A stretch of DNA of 64,000 bases from Morella rubra (Eukaryota; Streptophyta; Magnoliopsida; Fagales; Myricaceae). The notes beneath the pieces are model-generated. The model worked only from the letters and a program-made list of their open reading frames with translations, ran no database searches and was not told the origin of the DNA. The DNA lies in assembly GCA_003952965.2 (NCBI GenBank), contig CM025854.1:6863717-6927716 (forward strand). The letters run 5' to 3'. Shown here in pieces: positions 22,737-33,282 of the stretch. The position numbers and the translations under genes are program-made. Positions within the stretch are counted from its first letter, which is position 1. Every line of letters starts with the position of its first letter.

Positions 22737-23497
22737 ATTGGGAGTTGGGAGTCATTGTCCCCCGTTAATATGGACAAAGCCATCCTCTTTCACGCTAGGT
22801 CAAAAGGGTTTGCCTAGTGTTCTGCTGACTTTTAGCCACCTTATGGCTTTGAACAACCCTAATTGGGAGTTGGGAGTCATTGTCCCCCGTTAATATGGAC
22901 AAAGCCATCCTCTTTCACGCTAGGTCAAAAGGGTTTGCATTATGAAGTTCTGAACCTGCTGACTTTGGCAAGCTTATCTCTCATAAATTTGAGTTCAGTA
23001 ACAGAACTTTTCTGTTACTGAACTCTGAACAAGAAAAAAAAAATTAAAACTCTAAAAATTACAAACAAATAAGGGAAAGTTAACGAGAAGAAGGGGAGAA
23101 GATGAGAGTACCTGTGGACCTGTGGTGGTCAGCGAAGGGTGGCTGTGCCGCCTTTGCGCAGGGAGTTTGGAGGAGAGGACCAGGGAGGGAGAGAGAGACA
23201 AACAACGAAGAAGGGGGGGACTATGAAGAAGAAATGGGAGGGAGGGGGGACTAACGACATCGTTTAATATAAAAATAATATATATATTTAAAACCTGGTT
23301 TTACTGGTACCCAAGAACTAGGAAAACCCTAGGATTTTTCTAAAAATAGGCCACTAGCACGGGCACCAGGAACCTAGTGCCGGTGCCACCGAATTTTACC
23401 CGTGGCTTTGAACAACCCTAATTGGGAGTTGGGAGTCATTGTCCCCCATTAATCTGGACAAAGCCATCCTCTTTCACGCTAGGTCAAAAGGGTTTGC
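22287..23497. repeat. Local direct duplication spanning the hAT right end and target
   Basis: About 530 bp (22287-22814), starting ctgaccttggcaagctta and including the last part of the hAT element and its flank, recur at 22959-23497. The flank alone (gctttgaacaaccctaattg ...) occurs a third time at about 22844-22938. Unequal exchange between flanks would produce this. The duplication postdates the hAT insertion. Confidence 0.85.
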
Positions 23498-23771
23498 ACT
23501 ACGAAGTTCTTACCATTTCAAGCAACAGATTAAACCTAAAAAACCACAAATGATCCGTCGGCAGAAAATACCACTGGCCAATCGCTTAATATTATCCACA
23601 CTTGACACGATAAAGAGACGATTGTCTAAGAGAACAAGCACAATGTAGAGATCAATAGACCGAACTACATAAGCAGATTGCAGTACACTAAAGTCAACAT
23701 TAGAAAGCTCAATATCCGTAAAATCTGCTCGTCTTCATGTCTTCTACATATGCTGGTGGGCACAGAGAGGC

Positions 23772-26700
23772 TTACTGAGTGGGACCTTGTTCCGCCCGAG
23801 AAGCCTCCTTTATAAAACCCAAAACAACTGAGGCTAAATCTTCGTGGTGGTGAGTGTACCCATGGTCAGCACCCTCAATAATATGTAATTTGTGGTTCGG
23901 TATAATCTTGTCAAATTATACTGCATCTTCCACGTTGATGATTTCATCATGGTTTCCACGGACAGTGAGAACCCTGTAAAAACAGGATTAGTGACTCTAT
24001 CTAGTTCAGATGACTTTATACAGTCCAAATATTGCAAACCAATAACATTCTCAAATTCATATGCATAATGGGATCGGAGAATTGGCCAGTTTCACAGATT
24101 CAATCAGGAGCATAGTCAACTGTAAGAAAGAGGCCAGTTTTAGATATGCAATAATGATGACCAGTTTCTGTATAGCAAAAGTCTAGTCAATCTTAGCCCC
24201 TTCTCCCCTTTTCCCTCTCTCCCCAACACCCCCTAATTAGAAAAGATGATGCATCACTAGACTTATACTTTTGAGTAGAAGGCAAAAAGATCAGAAAAAA
24301 AGTTCCAAATAGAAAATGCAAACAACATACAGCAAAATATTAAGCTAAACAGTTAAATCCAACAGGAAGTTAATTTCTTAAGAAGCAGTATAAGGTGCAA
24401 GGATTTTGTTTATATTCTCCCCTTTTGGACCAGAAGGCATTGCCCCCTTTTCCAGGTTCCAAACATAATAGTGTCACTGACGTACTGAATGTTTGAAATC
24501 AAACAAGAGGTACACAATAATATATGACCTTAGATGGAAAAAGGAAGGGAAATAGAAATCGATAAACTTGATTGAGCTAGTTCAAGCAAAATGATTAGAA
24601 GAATTGATTTCTTCACCTGCATTCTTTGTCAATCTGAAGGCATGCTTCATACATATTTGTACTTGGACGTTCCATTAAACTTTCCTCAGTCACTCGGTAA
24701 CTAACACTTCCCGCAGAGAATCAACATATGTTCTACACTTAAGTCACTCTTACAGTTATCATTTTCCATTTCTAAACTAAAGTGGCTGAAAATAAGCACT
24801 TCAATGCATAGATCCCTCATTGATGGACTTATATGCTCAGTCCGAAATTCTCCGAAGAAATGTGCAAGAAACCTGGGCACAGGCCAAAACCTTGAGGAAA
24901 AACCACCTCAAGACCAGTACTTAAAAACTGGATTGGGATCATAAATAAACTATACATGACTAAGTAATTGGATATAAAACTGCAGATTACCTTCTCTATT
25001 CTTGACCTCAATGAATCCTTGCTCCTTGATTCTTTGCATATAATCTGTTCCTAGGCGTTCTTCAATGACTTTTATCAGATCATAACGGCCAGAAACATTG
25101 ATAACGGTGTGGATATCACGGAATTTTGAAGCATACAGTAATACCACATTGCCTCCTGCAATATATTTTCAACACTGGAAAATTAAATCTAAAACCAGAT
25201 GTCTGTATGAAAGCAATAGACCTTCAAGAAGGACTAGGTAAAAATATTGATGCCAAAATGAAGATGAATACGTTTAGGGCAAAACATTTGCTTAATGAAT
25301 AGATGTGCCATTTAATGCTTACTGATGCAAATTCAAATCGCATTTGCATCCAAAGATCACAAATTTCAAAACTCTCCTCTTTCTGTGCGAATTTAAGAAC
25401 ATATTTATAGTTCTACGCCAAGTCTGTCAATTGGATTTCAGAAGATGTAGGAAAGTAGGGATTATTCATGTTTTCGACTAAGGAGACTACTTTGGCAGAA
25501 GCTAAAACACAATTTTCAGTGTCAGTCAATGCTCAGATGACCAGCTCCATTGCATAATCGCGTTTACTCCAAGACTCGCATAAATGTTAATAAGGCACTG
25601 ATCGCATCTACTTGATCACTCCAAGTCTAGAATACATTCATAAGTTGGCTAAATCACTACTTCAACTGATCTACCTTTACTGTGCCCTGCCCTTACTTTA
25701 TGGTTTGCTCCAGAGAATATTACAGAATGTAAGTCATCATATAGTACTATGTGAAATCAACGCCAAGTAACTGTCAAGTTTGAAGGACAAGCAAGATGTC
25801 AGGAGTAGGGATTATTCTGTGTCGACTAAGAGACTTTTGGCAGCACTAAAACACAATTTTCAGTCATGTCAATGCTCAGATGACACCATTGCATCGACAA
25901 TCGCCGTTACAAGTACTCCAAGACTCAACGGCTGTTAATAAGGCACGAAAGAGAGGTTGTGATGAATGATGAGCATGAGAGGATAGAAAGAGTTAGGGGT
26001 ACTTCTTCTGGATCTACTTATCACTAGAGGGGGACACAAACCAAATAGAATTCCTGCTTACAAATAGGTCATAAGTTGGCTAAATCTTATATGTTAACTA
26101 CTTCAACTGATCTAGAATACCTTTACTGTGCCTAGAATTCTTACTTTATGGTTTGCTCCAGAGAAGTGTTGTAATACAGAAAAGTCATCAGCCTCTCTCC
26201 TATAGTGACCAAACTCAAATGAACCTTCATTCCCTGTAATATAAAATTAAATCAACATGAAAGGAAGTGTGAGGTTAAGAACTACAAAGACAATTGTTCA
26301 TAACTGGCAGAAGTTTAAGACAGAAGAAGTCTTGACAAGGAGGCAAGACCGCTCCTATCCTATAAACAAGTCATTCTTTGTGCAATTGCAATCTCAGATC
26401 ATCCCTATTTTGAAGCATACAGCACAGATTTTCTGGCAGATGTCAAGCAGTGAAGGTTATTGATTGATAATATCAAATAATAGATGTCTGCCTGATGGGG
26501 AAGAATTTCACTAAAACATTCATTCACTAAGGAGACCCGAACAGTGTCAGTTGCTTGACCAGCTCATTAACAATCGTTGTACTTCGCATGCACCAAATGA
26601 TCATCAAGTCATTTGTCATAAGTTGGCTAAATCTTATATGTTAACTACTTCAACTGATCTAGAATACCTTTACTGTGCCCTAGAATTGCCCTTACTTTAT

Positions 26701-26789
26701 GGTTTGCTCCAGAGAAGTGTTGTATTACAGAATGTAAGTCATCAGCCTCTCTCCTATAGTGACCAAACTCAAATGAACCTTCACTTTCC
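23772..26789 (-). pseudogene. Alpha/beta-hydrolase, array copy B, inactivated
   Basis: Exons 7 (23772-23973), 6 (24617-24710), 5 (24991-25155) and 4 (26668-26789) align with the intact copy C. Exon 7 has an in-frame TAA where copy C has GAA in VEDAVEFDK. The acceptor of exon 6 is changed from gcag to gcgg. Two further broken copies of the exon 4 region lie at about 25674-25755 and 26121-26236. Exons 1-3 are absent and replaced by a SINE1 fragment and plastid DNA. The remaining catalytic signatures are still readable (HGNHDEII, GADHGYTHH). Confidence 0.9.
25672..26236 (-). repeat. Two extra, damaged copies of the exon-4 region of copy B
   Basis: The exon-4 phrase (ctttactgtgcc ... tttatggtttgctccagaga) and its intron context (agggattattc, ggcagaagctaaaac, cagtgtcaatgctcagatga) recur at 25440-25755, 25800-26236 and 26500-26790. 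The first two are peppered with small deletions. It may be a genuine local triplication or an assembly artefact of noisy reads. Confidence 0.7.
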
Positions 26790-27265
26790 CTGAAAAATCA
26801 TAATATAAAATTAAATCAACATGAAAGGAAGTGTGAGGTTAAGAACTACAAAGACAATTGTTCATAACTGGACCATATACCACAAGTTTAAGCCACAGAA
26901 GAACATTCTTGACAAGGGGCAAGCGCGTGTCCGAATTATAAACAAGTCATTCTTTGTAAAATTGCAATCTTATCCCTATCTCTTAGATTTCTGGCCAACA
27001 GTGAATTATTTGATAAATCAAAATAATTGTCTCCTACATCAACACTCACAAGAATTTCACTAAAACAAGCCACCCGAACAAGTTTTGCACTAACATCTGT
27101 ACTCAACCATGACCAAATGACATCTCATTTGTTAGGATTTTTCTCGTACTCGTGTAAAGAGCATAGATAAGCATCCAGAAGACGTGTAGGGTAAAACATT
27201 ATGCATGCTTACTAAACAAACCATTAAATTAGGACTGATATATTCCAAGCTCAGGTAATTTTGGT

Positions 27266-27875
27266 GCTTCAAGTGCGGGGTCTTTTCCACTTCAACAGGC
27301 TTGTTTGAAGGTGGTTTCGGTCATTGCGAGAGATGGGATCGACCCAACTACCACTGAAGACAGGAAGAGACGTATAATTCATTCGCTCTGTGAGCCTCTT
27401 TCTGATTCTCTCTTGGGTTCTCAAGAGTGTTTGGCTTCAGGAGCTGCCCTTTGCTTAAAGGTTCTTGTGGATTCGGATAACCGGAGGTTTGCTTCAGATG
27501 AGATGGTCAATAAGGTTTGTCAAAATGTCGCTGGTGCTTTGGGAGAGAAGTCCACTCAGGCCAATTCACGTATGGGTCTGGTGATGTCTCTAGCGAAGCG
27601 TAATGGTTTAATTGTAGAAGCATATGAAAGACTGTTAATTCAGTCTGGATTGCAGATATTGAGGGCTGGAGTTGCGGAAGGAAATTCTCAAAAAAGGTTG
27701 TTGGCTATTCAAATGGTGAATTACTTGATGAAGAGCTTGGATCCCTGGAGCACATTTTCTGAGCTCAAGTTGATAATCGAGGAGATGGAGAAGTGTCAAT
27801 CTGACAAGATGGCTTATGTCAGAGGTGCTGCTTTTGAAGCTTTGCAAAGTGAAACAAAAAGGCTTCTGTTAAGGG
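27266..27875 (+). pseudogene. SINE1: SINE1-like ARM-repeat protein gene fragment
   Basis: The frame reads SSAGSFPLQQAC, ARDGIDPTTTEDRKRRIIHS, SLLGSQECLASGAALCLKVL, FASDEMVNKVCQNVAGAL and ends KMAYVRGAAFEALQ. This is the armadillo-repeat core of plant SINE1/SINE2 proteins, nuclear-envelope actin-binding proteins (family knowledge). Only about 200 of the roughly 600 residues are present, uninterrupted by introns. No start codon belongs to the family's N-terminus, and homology ends at about 27850-27875, followed by unrelated sequence. It sits exactly where hydrolase copy B loses homology to copy C. It is a fragment, not a gene. Confidence 0.85.
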
Positions 27876-28049
27876 TTCGTCCAGTTCATCCCTCCTCCGT
27901 GAATGGGTCGTGGGGGGACCCCACCCCATACCTTTTCAGTCTTTTTTTTTTAATTTTAACTTTATTATTAACTTATACGTTTTTATTTATTTTAGATTTT
28001 AATTTTTAATTTAAAAAAAAATATTTATATTTTTTATTTATTTTAATGA
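27876..28049. other. GC-rich hairpin-like word then AT-rich spacer
   Basis: A stretch with ggtcgtggggggaccccacccc, able to fold on itself, is followed by a T/A-rich run. It separates the SINE1 fragment from plastid DNA. I see no gene. Confidence 0.35.
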
Positions 28050-28570
28050 CATGTGTTGCATAAGGTGTTGGGTTAAGTCTCTCAACGAGCGCAACCCTCG
28101 TGTTTAGTTGTCATCGTTGAGTTTGGAACCTTGAGCAGACGATCGGTGATAAGCCGGATGAAGGTGAGGATGACATCAAGTCATCATGCCCCTTATGCCC
28201 TGGGCGACACACGTGCTACAATGGCCGGGACAAAGGGTCGTGATCCCGCGAGGGTGAGCTAACTCCAAAAACCCGTCCTTAGTTTGAATTATAGGCTGCA
28301 ACTTGCCTGCATGAAGCCGGAATCACTAGTAATCGCCGGTCAGTCATACGATAGTGAATTCGTTCCTGGGACTTGTACACACCGCCCGTCACACTATGGG
28401 AGCTGGCCATGCCCGAAGTCATTACTTTAACCACAAGGAGGGGGATGCCAAAGGCAAGGCTAGTGACTAGAGTGAAGTCGTAATAAGGTAGTCGTACTGG
28501 AAGGTGCGGCTAGATCACCTCCTTTTTAGGAAGAGCTAACGTTTGTTGGGTATTTTGGTTTGACACTACT
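28050..28570 (+). pseudogene. rrn16: Nuclear plastid DNA: 3' third of 16S rRNA gene plus spacer start
   Basis: The conserved small-subunit rRNA words are present: caacgagcgcaaccct, gacacacgtgctacaatgg, gtacacaccgcccgtcac and the 3' end ggatcacctccttt (here ctagatcacctccttt). They are followed by plastid spacer (gttgggtattttggtttgaca). Many expected C or G positions read T or A: for example gtcgtaataaggtagtcgta for the usual gtcgtaacaaggtagccgta. The 5' two thirds are missing. It is a decayed NUPT, not a working rRNA gene. Confidence 0.92.
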
Positions 28571-29007
28571 ACAGCGTTAGATCTAGTAAGATTTGATATC
28601 AAAATGAAAAATTTAGTGGACTTTTTTATTTTAAAAAAAAACTCAGTGAGTTTTTTAAAAATACACAAAAACATGTCATTTTCCCATGAATGTAACAAAT
28701 TCACAAATAGAACACTCAAAATATCAAAAAAAATCTTATATAAATACTAATACCTTTAACACATACTCTAATTACTTTTCAAAAAAAAATTATTAAATCT
28801 TCTCTCTTTATACTTTTTTATCAAACTCCAATACATTTTTATTAAAAAATTACATCAAATCATCTATTTTTTCATCTTTTTACTAACTTCAATAAAAATT
28901 AAATACCTTTAATATACAAAAACCTATAAAACTTTAACCTACTTAAATATTCACAATTTCTATCAAAAACTCTAAAACTCTAACATTTTTTTATATATAG
29001 CGAACAT
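28571..29007. other. AT-rich DNA, MITE-like low-complexity stretch
   Basis: The stretch is A/T-rich with words such as tcaaactccaatac and aataaaaatta, also seen in the Tourist-like MITE at 59969-60351 and near 54330. No gene is seen. Confidence 0.4.
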
Positions 29008-29250
29008 CCTTGCATGCGTTCGGAGGCGAACTACTCTTGAGGTATTAGTTGATAGCTATTTAGATTTTTATTTGGCACGTACACTTTATTTCTCACTTTA
29101 GCCCCTGGGGAAGTGAGCACGCAGAAGTTGTTAAAATTGGGCCTTTAAAACTGTCTTATTTCACTTCGCCCCAGTTTTTTAGTATTAAAATTCGTGGTCA
29201 TGACAAGGAAAAAAAAACCAATGATGCTGAAAAACACAAATATAGAGATT
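29008..29250. repeat. Remnant of the hydrolase promoter region, copy B
   Basis: The stretch matches 37533-37815 upstream of copy C (gttcggaggcgaactactcttgagg, tttagcccctggggaag, gggcctttaaaac, aatgatgctgaaaaa). Copy C carries about 80 more bases after ttgaggta. It shows that copy B once had a complete 5' end. Confidence 0.8.
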
Positions 29251-29259
29251 TTTTTTTTT

Positions 29260-30530
29260 TTTGTTAAAGTCACTTTGAGCTCTCAAAGTTGCACACAAAT
29301 GTCAAAGAGAAGCACAAACTATCAATTTTGATACATTAAACCCTCTAACTTTTCTAATCTATCAATTTGAGCCCTCGGTCCATTTTTTCAGTCTAAATTG
29401 ACTGAAAGTGGTCACGTGCGCAGCAAGTGCCATTTTTAAATGGAAACAGACATTTGCCCTCACTCTCAAAACAACAACTTCGAATAACCCTCTTCCAACA
29501 TTCTCGAATTTGTCTTCCATCGTACACGGGGACCAAACTCTGAGATTTCCCTCTCCATTCTTACCAATGAGGAGGTATTGCAACCCTTGGCACCGAATTG
29601 AGATTTTCAAGCCAAGTAAGTGTTCGCCTCTCTTCTTTCTCGATTTTTTCTTCTTGTTTGTATAAAGACTTGAGTGTTTTGGGTTTTAACTATAATGATG
29701 CAGATCTATTACGTAGAATGTCATTTATTGTTAAATACTCATTTATTATTAAGACTTAAGTGTTCTGTGTCTTCGTTAAATACTAATTTATTGTTAAAGT
29801 GGTACTGTATGATAGTCTTAGTTTAGTAATTATCTCATGTTATTTTCAACGTACCAGTTATTGTGTTATTGTCGCCCATTTTGAGGAAGATTTCCAGTGC
29901 TTCTTGTGGATCAAGTGGAGGAGTAACCACTGCATACCCTTATTGTTGATGTTGTGTTATGATATGCCTCAAAACGTCCTACACTTAAAGCAACTTTGGG
30001 AGATGTTTTCTTACATGCGTGAACTATGAGGTAAATACATGCGTAAAGACAGTTTTATTAACTATTTTGATTTAAGTTAAGTGCTTCGATTAATACCAAC
30101 AATATCGAATGCGTGTCAAATAGGCTAGAAAATCATGTGACTTTTTCAGATGGTACGACCCACCAATGTGTGAGCATGGAAAGAGAGTGTTGAGGCGGAT
30201 GCAGACAATGCACGAAAGGGTAAAGGTAGATATGACACAACCATCTCCTAATGAAGATAGGGAGAGAGCGAATGCTCGTCACCATGTGGAACTTGAAGAG
30301 ATGGGGAAAGAACGTGCTCGCCACCGAGTGGAACTTGAAGACATCGAGAAAAAACGTGCTCGTCGTCGTGTGGAACTAGAAGACATTGAGAAAGAACGTG
30401 TTCATCACAACTTTGAACTTGAAAGACAAAGACACATTTTTGAACTTTAACTGAGAGATTACAGACCAGCACTCATTGTGGCATATCATAGAGTATATAC
30501 TCTAATCACTTGGTGACACGTCATTAAAAT
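29260..30530. mobile_element. Insertion in copy B promoter, possible MULE/gene-capture element
   Basis: About 1.3 kb absent from copies A and C starts after a T-run. Its left part carries the theme caaactatcaattttgatacattaaaccctc, also found in MULE MITEs here (19030). It contains a gene-like exon (30150-30450). I could not find the matching right terminal repeat or a target duplication. Confidence 0.4.
30150..30450 (+). pseudogene. C-terminal exon of a GRF-type zinc-finger-like protein
   Basis: After a tttttcag acceptor the frame reads WYDPPMCEHGKRVLRRMQTM. This is the tail of the GRF zinc finger (aromatic-x-DPPMC) followed by a basic helix. It continues as nearly four 14-residue repeats of the form ARHRVELEDIEKER, likely coiled coil, and ends at 30448-30450. 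The nucleotide period is 42. The upstream half of a GRF finger is not clearly readable (a weak candidate near 29870-29960). It is therefore a remnant or a gene whose first exons I cannot place. Confidence 0.5.
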
Positions 30531-31099
30531 TTAAAAATGTTGGAAGTGTTGTCTATCTTCATCCAACATTCAATTCTTTCTTCGAGAATCATAACCTAGT
30601 TTCTCAATGTCTGCAGATTGGGTATTTTTCTGCGTGGTCCATCAAAAGATGGCTGTTCGAATTTTGGGCGTGGGTTTTTTTTTTTTTTTTTTTAACTTTT
30701 TCCTAGCATGTCAAAATTTTAATGATGTGTCACCAATGTGTGATGCAGTGTGGCTGATTACCAACTTAACGTTTTCCATTAGATCAAATGTCTAATTGTT
30801 GCAGAGACCAAAAGAGCTAGGAACAAGACTAGCCAAACAGGGGAAAACTTGAAACATGAGCTAAAGGTCTTGTTGATGAAAATCCTTGGCAACCAAGTGA
30901 CGTTTCAAGGAATCATCAGCTCCCCGTTTAGTGTGAAAGATCTATGGATAGCCAATAATACTGGAGGAGGATGGACAAGTGTCATAGTTTGATTTTAAAT
31001 GAGAGATAGAGAGAATGGAATTCATGACTCATGGCATCTCGCCATTCAGAATGCTTAGAGAAAGATTTGGGTTTTTTAGGAACACAATGTGATGATGCC

Positions 31100-32240
31100 A
31101 AGAAATACCTGCTTGCTTGGTTTGCGACGAGCTACGAAAAATGTCCTTGCTGAGATAAGGGCCTACACAAAGACACAATAATTGTGAGGCACTTTAACGA
31201 GATTAGGACCTACTGGGCTTAGTTTGTTCGCAGAGGGGTCTGTTTGGGCCTTAGCACTTAGGGTAGGCCTGCCACTTCCAATAATTGTGAGTCAGTTTGG
31301 GCTTACGAAGCGATGGACCGTGTAAAATCTAACCCATCAGTAGCCTCCATTTTGCTAGACACAATTCATGTTCATCAGAATGGTTACATGGTCAAGAGGC
31401 CCACGTCTTTCGGGATGGTGCATCTAGAAAGGATATGAGTAGGATTCCACTTCCCACTTTCAGTCAGCTAATTTCTCTGACATCCCCACTTTTCTCCGTC
31501 ATTTTCATTGAAGTCTTTCCTCTCCTGTTTATTTGAGTAAGACATGTCAAGTTGTTCCATTTTTTCCGGCTAATGACGAGGCTTCAGTGTGGGGACTACA
31601 CTCTCGATGCACAGACGATTAGTTCTCGCATGCCCAACAATATGACATGTCTGGCTAATTCTTAAAAAAATTGACTATGTCTGGCTAATTCTCAAAAAAC
31701 AGTTTTTTTCGTTCTGGTTGTCTCCGAAGGAATGACTATGTCGGATTGATTCCAAAAAAAACAGTTAAAAAATTTTTCAAAATTACTTTTTCATCCATTT
31801 TAATATATTTTTACAAACTAAAATAACTTTTAATAAACTTTTCACCTATCAAAAGAATCTATATTAATTTCAACTAAAATAAATACAAAAAATATTTTTA
31901 AAATCAAACCAAACATAATCCATGGTTGTTCCTATTTTCCCTTTAACACTGCAGGCTCCCAAATTATTGAGTTCAGAGCTATCTCACGTTCGCAAAATTA
32001 CGGTTTGGTGGTCCCGGGACCTGACGGTGCTGCTAACTAGCCACAATATCGAGAGGTTCTTACTTCCTAGAGGCTAGAGCCGAACAAAGGCGATTGTTGG
32101 TCACGGGAGGGCGCCTCTCTCTCTTTCTGTTTCCTTTTTCCTGAAGAGATCATCTGCTCCTTATATCTCAATATTTCCGATTCAATGGTTAGAAAAAGGC
32201 TCTGCCACCTTTGCTTAGGGACTGATTTATCTAAAATTGT
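31100..32240. other. Intergenic DNA between array copies B and C
   Basis: No gene is seen. The tail (about 31740-31920) is A/T-rich and ends aaaccaaacataatcc, like an eroded Tourist-type MITE terminus. Confidence 0.4.
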
Positions 32241-33282
32241 ACCCCAATGATTGATATGTTCAAAGCCAATACCACGTGGACTGTAATGGTAATTAAACTT
32301 TTATATTATGAAGTCAAAATGTGTAGGTTGGGGTTGATGGTCACATTGAAAGACCCAAAACCAGCCCAAGTGGACTACATGCTCTGTTACCAGTCAAAAT
32401 GTTGCTTGCTTTTGAATTTATTCCAATCAAGGAGCTCATTTACCCGAAATGATTTTATTTTTCACGTAATTGTTTCTCTTTTCTGGCAAAAACACTACAC
32501 GAAGACGCATGACTGGGCAAATAAACCCATACGTACCTATTCCAATTAATGTGCAGTAATGTCCTGCCAGCTGGAAGTCTATGAAGGTCCATGCAATCGA
32601 GAAGGAAAAGATTTAGTTTCCACGCTAACTATTACCTGGGCATAGATAGAATGGCTGGAACATTTAATCTGTGCTGCTAATCTGCCCATCAATTTCCACC
32701 GGAACAAGTTTGCTATGAAACTTATCGAGGATGTTTGAAGGAAAACTTTTCAGCATGGTTGTTATTCTTCAAAAACAAACAGGGCAACAAGATCGAGATC
32801 TTTGTTGCATCAATTGTCGTGTTCTTCTCAAGGGAAATTACAGCTTAAACCCTCTAAAACAGTGATTAAAAATCACAGAAGCTTTAGATATGACTTTAAG
32901 CTAAAACCAATATCTATGGTGACCGTAGGAAAATGCTTAACCTGGATTGGGAGTTGGGACTCATTGTCCCCCGTTAATCTGGACAAAGTCATCCTCTTTC
33001 ACGCTAGGTCAAAAGGATTTGCTTTACGAAGTTCTTACCATTTCAAGCAACAGCTTAAACCCCATAAAATATCACTGGCCAATAGCTTAATATCATCCAC
33101 ACTGACACATTAAGAGACAACCGTCTAAGAGAACAAGCACAATGTAGAGATCAATAGACCGTACTACTTAAGCAGATTGCAGTGCACTAAATTCAACATT
33201 AGCAGCAACATTAGCAAGCTCGATATCCGTAAAATCTGCTCGTCTTCATATCTTCTACATATGCTGGTGGGCACAGAAGGGC

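Larger units (their letters stand above)
20640..31100. repeat. Segmental tandem duplicate B of the hydrolase locus
   Basis: This segment is homologous to copy C from the 3' flank (20694, aaaagatttagtttc) through the exons to 27268 (gctcaggtaatttt). It resumes with promoter sequence at 29008-29250 (gttcggaggcgaactactcttgaggta, shared with 37533 onward) and an upstream block at 30805-30960 (shared with 38075 onward). The 27.27-29.0 kb interval is foreign and replaces exons 1-3. Confidence 0.8.

Noticed and set aside
27266..27875. A working ARM-repeat protein gene
   Set aside because: It lacks the family N-terminus and the whole C-terminal half. The frame runs into unrelated low-complexity sequence.
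28050..28570. Functional rRNA gene or bacterial contamination
   Set aside because: Only the 3' third is present, with many substitutions at invariant sites and plastid spacer after it. It is flanked by plant nuclear sequence, so it is nuclear plastid DNA.
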